Of a DNA stretch of 9,203 bases, positions 6,797 to 9,203 are shown piece after piece. The stretch spans positions 1 through 9,203 of the forward strand of contig JALWLM010000509.1 in NCBI GenBank assembly GCA_027084145.1. Reading direction: 5' to 3'. Source of the DNA: Crocinitomicaceae bacterium (lineage in GTDB: Bacteria > Bacteroidota > Bacteroidia > Flavobacteriales_D > Crocinitomicaceae). How positions within the stretch are numbered: the first letter of the stretch is position 1; each line of letters starts with the position of its first letter. Position numbers and translations under genes: made by a program. Below the pieces are notes generated by a model that was given only the letters and a program-made list of their open reading frames with translations, had not been told where the DNA came from and ran no database searches.

Positions 6797-8713
6797 TTAG
6801 AAGTACTTTTTGTTCCAATACTTTAAAATAATAGATAAATCTTTTCGAATGGAATAATCTCTAGCGTAAAGAATATTTAATTTATCTTTAATTTCTTTAT
6901 CATCTACAGGGGCCACATCTGAAGGAGATATTAGTCCTGTCTTTATGTTGGGTAAGCGAATATCTCGTAGCATTTCTTCTCTTTTGTAACCGATGAGACT
7001 TTTTTCTCCTTTAATAATAAATAGCAGTTCATTAAGGAAACCTTTTGTTTTTTTTATTTTGAATAAATAAAAAGGATACAGTAGAATAAGAAATGTAGAA
7101 AAAACAATGTCAAAAAGTCGTTTTTTCCTTAAGTTTTCTTTTTCTGTAAGGTTATTTATATTTAAAATATACAAATCTCCCGATGTATCAATAGAGTTAC
7201 TTCCAATAAGGTAATTTTGATTTTCAGGAGCAATTTTAAAGTCAATATTGATGTTTCTGTATTGAATAATACTGTCTATAATATCGGTATATCGAATATT
7301 TTTAGAAGCATAAATAAGTTCATTTATTTGATGAACTTGTATTTTGTCAAGACGATTAAAATGGATGATTTTATTTGGAGAAATATTGGTATGGGTTAAT
7401 ATCTCTTTAATTCGTTTAAATTCATTTTTATCTCCTACAATTCCGAAATTTTTAGTTTCATTGATCTTTAATTTGAATTTCTGTGTTAAAAAAAGAGATA
7501 AAATAACTCGAGATATAAGGTAATAACTTAAAACACTAATCGCTCCGATGAAAATAAATAGCCTTGAGAATCTAAAGTCTTTAGGAAGTAAAGCGTAAAT
7601 TAATAGAATCAATAGAGTGCCCCAAAAGATGCCTTTTAAAAATTTAAAACGTTTAACGGGATAGTCATAAGCGCCGTAAAAATAAGATAAAAGTATCCAA
7701 ATAGAGGTGTATAAAGGCAGAGATATAGATAATGTTTCAGGGTCAAAAATGACTCCTTTTTCGTTCCATAGTTCTGTGAGTAAAAATAATGTGGTGCAGA
7801 TTATGACAGCATCAATCAAAGGTAGAAATAATCCTTTAATACCTCGAGAAATAATCGCCAAGAGCGCTCTGAGATAAATCCCCAGATGAATTAGAAGTGA
7901 GAAATATTTAGCATTTCTTTTGGAGAAATGTTTTTTGGCAAAAATAGCCATAGCCTTATAAAAAACAAGAACATAGTTGATAGAGTCCTTTTTTGTACTT
8001 TCTCCTTTGTAGTGAATGATTTTCGTGTCTGCAAAATAATAATTTTTTTGCCCGTTAAGTAATATTCTGTAGGATAGATCGATGTCTTCACCATACATGA
8101 AAAAAGTCTCATCTAGAAGTCCGATTTTATCTAATGTACTTTTTCTGATGAGCATAAAAGCCCCGCTGAGAATTTCAACCGGGTTAGTTTCTGTTTCCGG
8201 AAGATGTCCTTGATGGTACCTATTAAATTTAGTGGATTTAGGAAAGAGTTTTGATAATCCGATTATTTTGTAAAAAGCGACAGATGGGGTTGGTAATCCT
8301 CTTTTTGATTCGGGTAAAAATCGTCCTTTACCGTCAACCATTCTTACTCCTAGTCCTCCTGCTTCCGGATGTTTATCCATGAAGTTTATGATCTTATCGA
8401 AAGTTGATTCTTCGACAATAGTATCAGGATTTAGGAGTAAAATGTATTTTCCTGAAGCTTTACGGATCGCAAGATTATTTCCTCCTGAAAAACCTAAATT
8501 TTTCGTACTCTTGATGAGGTTAAATTCAGGGTATTTTGTTTCTACTTTTTTTACGGATCCGTCTATAGATGCGTTGTCAACAATAAAAACTTCAATGTCT
8601 TTTCTTTTTCCAATGGCTTTTTTTACAGAGTCTAAACATTGATCAAGGAAATATTCAACATTATAGTTGACAATAATAATGCTTAGTTGATATGTTGTTG
8701 TATTTTGGCTCAA
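6797..8713 (-). CDS. Membrane glycosyltransferase fusion: GT2 domain plus degenerate phosphoglycosyl-transferase-like module
   Basis: An envelope polysaccharide enzyme. Residue numbers here count from the earlier possible start, TTG 8737 (646 residues). Residues 18-275 are a GT2 glycosyltransferase of the rhamnosyltransferase/WbbL-like type: LSIIIVNYN, nucleotide-binding VDNAS (Asp54), metal-binding NPD (Asp105) and the putative catalytic base in YGEDID (Glu217/Asp218). Then come four predicted membrane helices (about 302-322, 339-358, 367-384, 391-416), a Rossmann-like region beginning FGIVGDKNEF (430), another hydrophobic helix after KKRLFDIV (538-558), and a C-terminal tail with GEKSLIG, IKTGLIS and a DYSIRKDLSIILKYW end. 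This second half has the layout of WbaP/WcaJ-type polyprenyl-phosphate phosphoglycosyl transferases, but the segment with the KFRSM block and Asp-Glu dyad is missing. No ATG exists before residue 120, so the start is TTG. I chose TTG 8711-8713 (638 residues), 5 bp after the ridA stop; TTG 8737 would overlap ridA by 19 bp. It is probably co-transcribed with ridA. Confidence 0.82.
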   Translation of the reverse strand: MSQNTTTYQLSIIIVNYNVEYFLDQCLDSVKKAIGKRKDIEVFIVDNASIDGSVKKVETKYPEFNLIKSTKNLGFSGGNNLAIRKASGKYILLLNPDTIVEESTFDKIINFMDKHPEAGGLGVRMVDGKGRFLPESKRGLPTPSVAFYKIIGLSKLFPKSTKFNRYHQGHLPETETNPVEILSGAFMLIRKSTLDKIGLLDETFFMYGEDIDLSYRILLNGQKNYYFADTKIIHYKGESTKKDSINYVLVFYKAMAIFAKKHFSKRNAKYFSLLIHLGIYLRALLAIISRGIKGLFLPLIDAVIICTTLFLLTELWNEKGVIFDPETLSISLPLYTSIWILLSYFYGAYDYPVKRFKFLKGIFWGTLLILLIYALLPKDFRFSRLFIFIGAISVLSYYLISRVILSLFLTQKFKLKINETKNFGIVGDKNEFKRIKEILTHTNISPNKIIHFNRLDKIQVHQINELIYASKNIRYTDIIDSIIQYRNINIDFKIAPENQNYLIGSNSIDTSGDLYILNINNLTEKENLRKKRLFDIVFSTFLILLYPFYLFKIKKTKGFLNELLFIIKGEKSLIGYKREEMLRDIRLPNIKTGLISPSDVAPVDDKEIKDKLNILYARDYSIRKDLSIILKYWNKKYF

Positions 8714-8718
8714 GTCAA

Positions 8719-9096
8719 TTATCGTTTTGCAATACAAGATATCTCAATAGGAACATCTAAGGGGAGTCTTCTTACTTCAACGGTCTCTCTAGCGGGGTAG
8801 GGAGGGTTAAAGTAATTAGAGTATATTTCATTGACTTCATTGAAGTTGTTTAGATCATCAAGGAAAATACTGGTTTTAATAACATTGTCAAAAGACATGT
8901 TAACTTCATTTAAAAGGTTTTGAATATTCTTCATTACCTGATGTGTTGCTTCTTGAATATTTGAAGTTTTCATGTTTCCGGAAAACGGGTCGATAGGGAT
9001 TTGTCCCGAAATATATAAAGTGTCATCTAAAAGAATAGCTTGGCTGTATGGTCCAATTGGTTCAGGAGCTCCGGCTATTTGAATGCTTTTTTTCAT
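8719..9096 (-). CDS. ridA: RidA family 2-iminobutanoate/2-iminopropanoate deaminase
   Basis: RidA hydrolyses reactive enamines and imines released by PLP enzymes such as threonine dehydratase, giving 2-oxo acids and ammonia and protecting other PLP enzymes. The 125-residue protein has the family's usual length and acts as a cytosolic trimer. Signature residues are present: APEPIGPYSQA near the N-terminus (Tyr17), YISGQIPID (29-36), catalytic Arg103 in PARETVEV, and Glu118 in DVPIEIS near the end. ATG 9094-9096 is chosen because homology begins at MKKSIQIAGAPEPIGPYSQA; the frame stays open upstream to a TTG at 9201, but that extension runs through the palindrome and has no family similarity. 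The gene is followed after 5 bp by the glycosyltransferase fusion and is probably the first gene of that operon. The functional link between the two is not obvious. Confidence 0.94.
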   Translation of the reverse strand: MKKSIQIAGAPEPIGPYSQAILLDDTLYISGQIPIDPFSGNMKTSNIQEATHQVMKNIQNLLNEVNMSFDNVIKTSIFLDDLNNFNEVNEIYSNYFNPPYPARETVEVRRLPLDVPIEISCIAKR

Positions 9097-9112
9097 AAAG
9101 GAATCTTTTTTA

Positions 9113-9120
9113 CAAAAATA
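9113..9120 (-). promoter_or_regulatory. Candidate -7 box TATTTTTG of the ridA operon
   Basis: The minus strand reads TATTTTTG, identical to the -7 box found before the E2 gene and matching TAnnTTTG. It lies 16 nt upstream of the ridA ATG and just after the long palindrome, so transcription would start close to the gene. No TTTG or TTG is found at 17-23 bp upstream, where the palindrome arm lies instead, so the -33 half is missing or unrecognisable. Confidence 0.45.
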
Positions 9121-9127
9121 ATAGACT

Positions 9128-9203
9128 TTTTGAGTTTCTTTATAAAAGAAAAAAGCACTATCAAATTTGATAGTGCTTTTTTCTTTTATAAAGAAACTCA
9201 AAA
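9128..9203. repeat. Perfect 76-bp palindrome at the right edge, with a terminator-like core
   Basis: All 38 pairs around the centre between 9165 and 9166 are complementary, right up to the last base of the window, so the true length is unknown. The inner part (9149-9182) is a GCACTATCAAA/TTTGATAGTGC stem flanked by A and T runs, a typical intrinsic terminator that could serve a gene to the right on the minus strand. The outer 21 bp of each arm (TTTTGAGTTTCTTTATAAAAG and its complement) extend beyond what a terminator needs. It may be a genuine long hairpin, a small inverted-repeat element, or a fold-back artefact at an assembly end. Confidence 0.8.

Noticed and set aside
6797..7130. Possibility that the C-terminal part of the glycosyltransferase is a separate frameshifted pseudogene
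   Set aside because: The frame is open without interruption from the GT2 domain to the stop, and the end retains spaced phosphoglycosyl-transferase-like motifs, so an in-frame loss of the catalytic segment fits better than a frameshift.
7891..8112. Minus-strand open frame of 73 codons in another frame within the glycosyltransferase
   Set aside because: It overlaps the GT2 catalytic region including the YGEDID motif and shows no independent features.
9097..9201. N-terminal extension of ridA to TTG 9201 (35 extra residues)
   Set aside because: The extension is translated from the palindrome and the -7 box, has no RidA similarity, and the family's N-terminus starts at MKKSIQIAGAPEP.

Overview
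The window looks like chromosomal DNA of a low-GC member of the Bacteroidota, most likely a flavobacterium-like lineage. The reasons are AT-rich codon use and intergenic DNA, no Shine-Dalgarno sequences before the starts, promoter-like boxes of the TAnnTTTG type (one with TTTG 17 bp upstream), signal peptides ending in SFS|Q, and PorE-like TPR/beta-propeller/OmpA proteins. The assignment comes from these features only, not from a database search.

All six genes lie on the minus strand, so the order of transcription runs from the right edge to the left. (1) At 9128-9203 there is a perfect 76-bp palindrome cut by the window edge. It contains a terminator-like hairpin. (2) ridA (8719-9096), an imine deaminase, is followed 5 bp later by (3) a fused membrane glycosyltransferase (6797-8713). 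This protein has an N-terminal GT2 domain and a C-terminal phosphoglycosyl-transferase-like module that has lost its active-site segment. The two genes look like one operon. (4) A lipoyl-bearing 2-oxo acid dehydrogenase E2 subunit (5351-6715) has the best promoter in the window (6752-6780) and ends in a strong hairpin. (5) and (6) Two tandem paralogous envelope proteins (2996-5281 and 790-2910) share the order signal peptide, TPR, PD40 propeller, CRD-like domain, OmpA-like domain, as in the type IX secretion protein PorE. Only the first-transcribed copy keeps both peptidoglycan-binding residues. (7) A DEDDh 3'-5' exonuclease (start at 709) runs off the left edge.

The genes do not form one obvious pathway. 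Central metabolism (RidA, E2), envelope biogenesis (glycosyltransferase fusion, PorE-like pair) and DNA metabolism (exonuclease) sit side by side, mostly separated by hairpins, as in ordinary core-genome neighbourhoods. I see no CRISPR array, insertion sequence, phage gene, toxin-antitoxin pair, tRNA or rRNA. No gene-free stretch exceeds about 110 bp.

The most unusual points are the degenerate phosphoglycosyl transferase fused to a GT2 domain, the divergence of the two PorE-like paralogs (one has lost the peptidoglycan-binding Asp and a whole domain), a GTGTAA/TTACAC inverted repeat upstream of both paralogs, and the long palindrome at the right edge. I found no clear evidence of an entirely new system.
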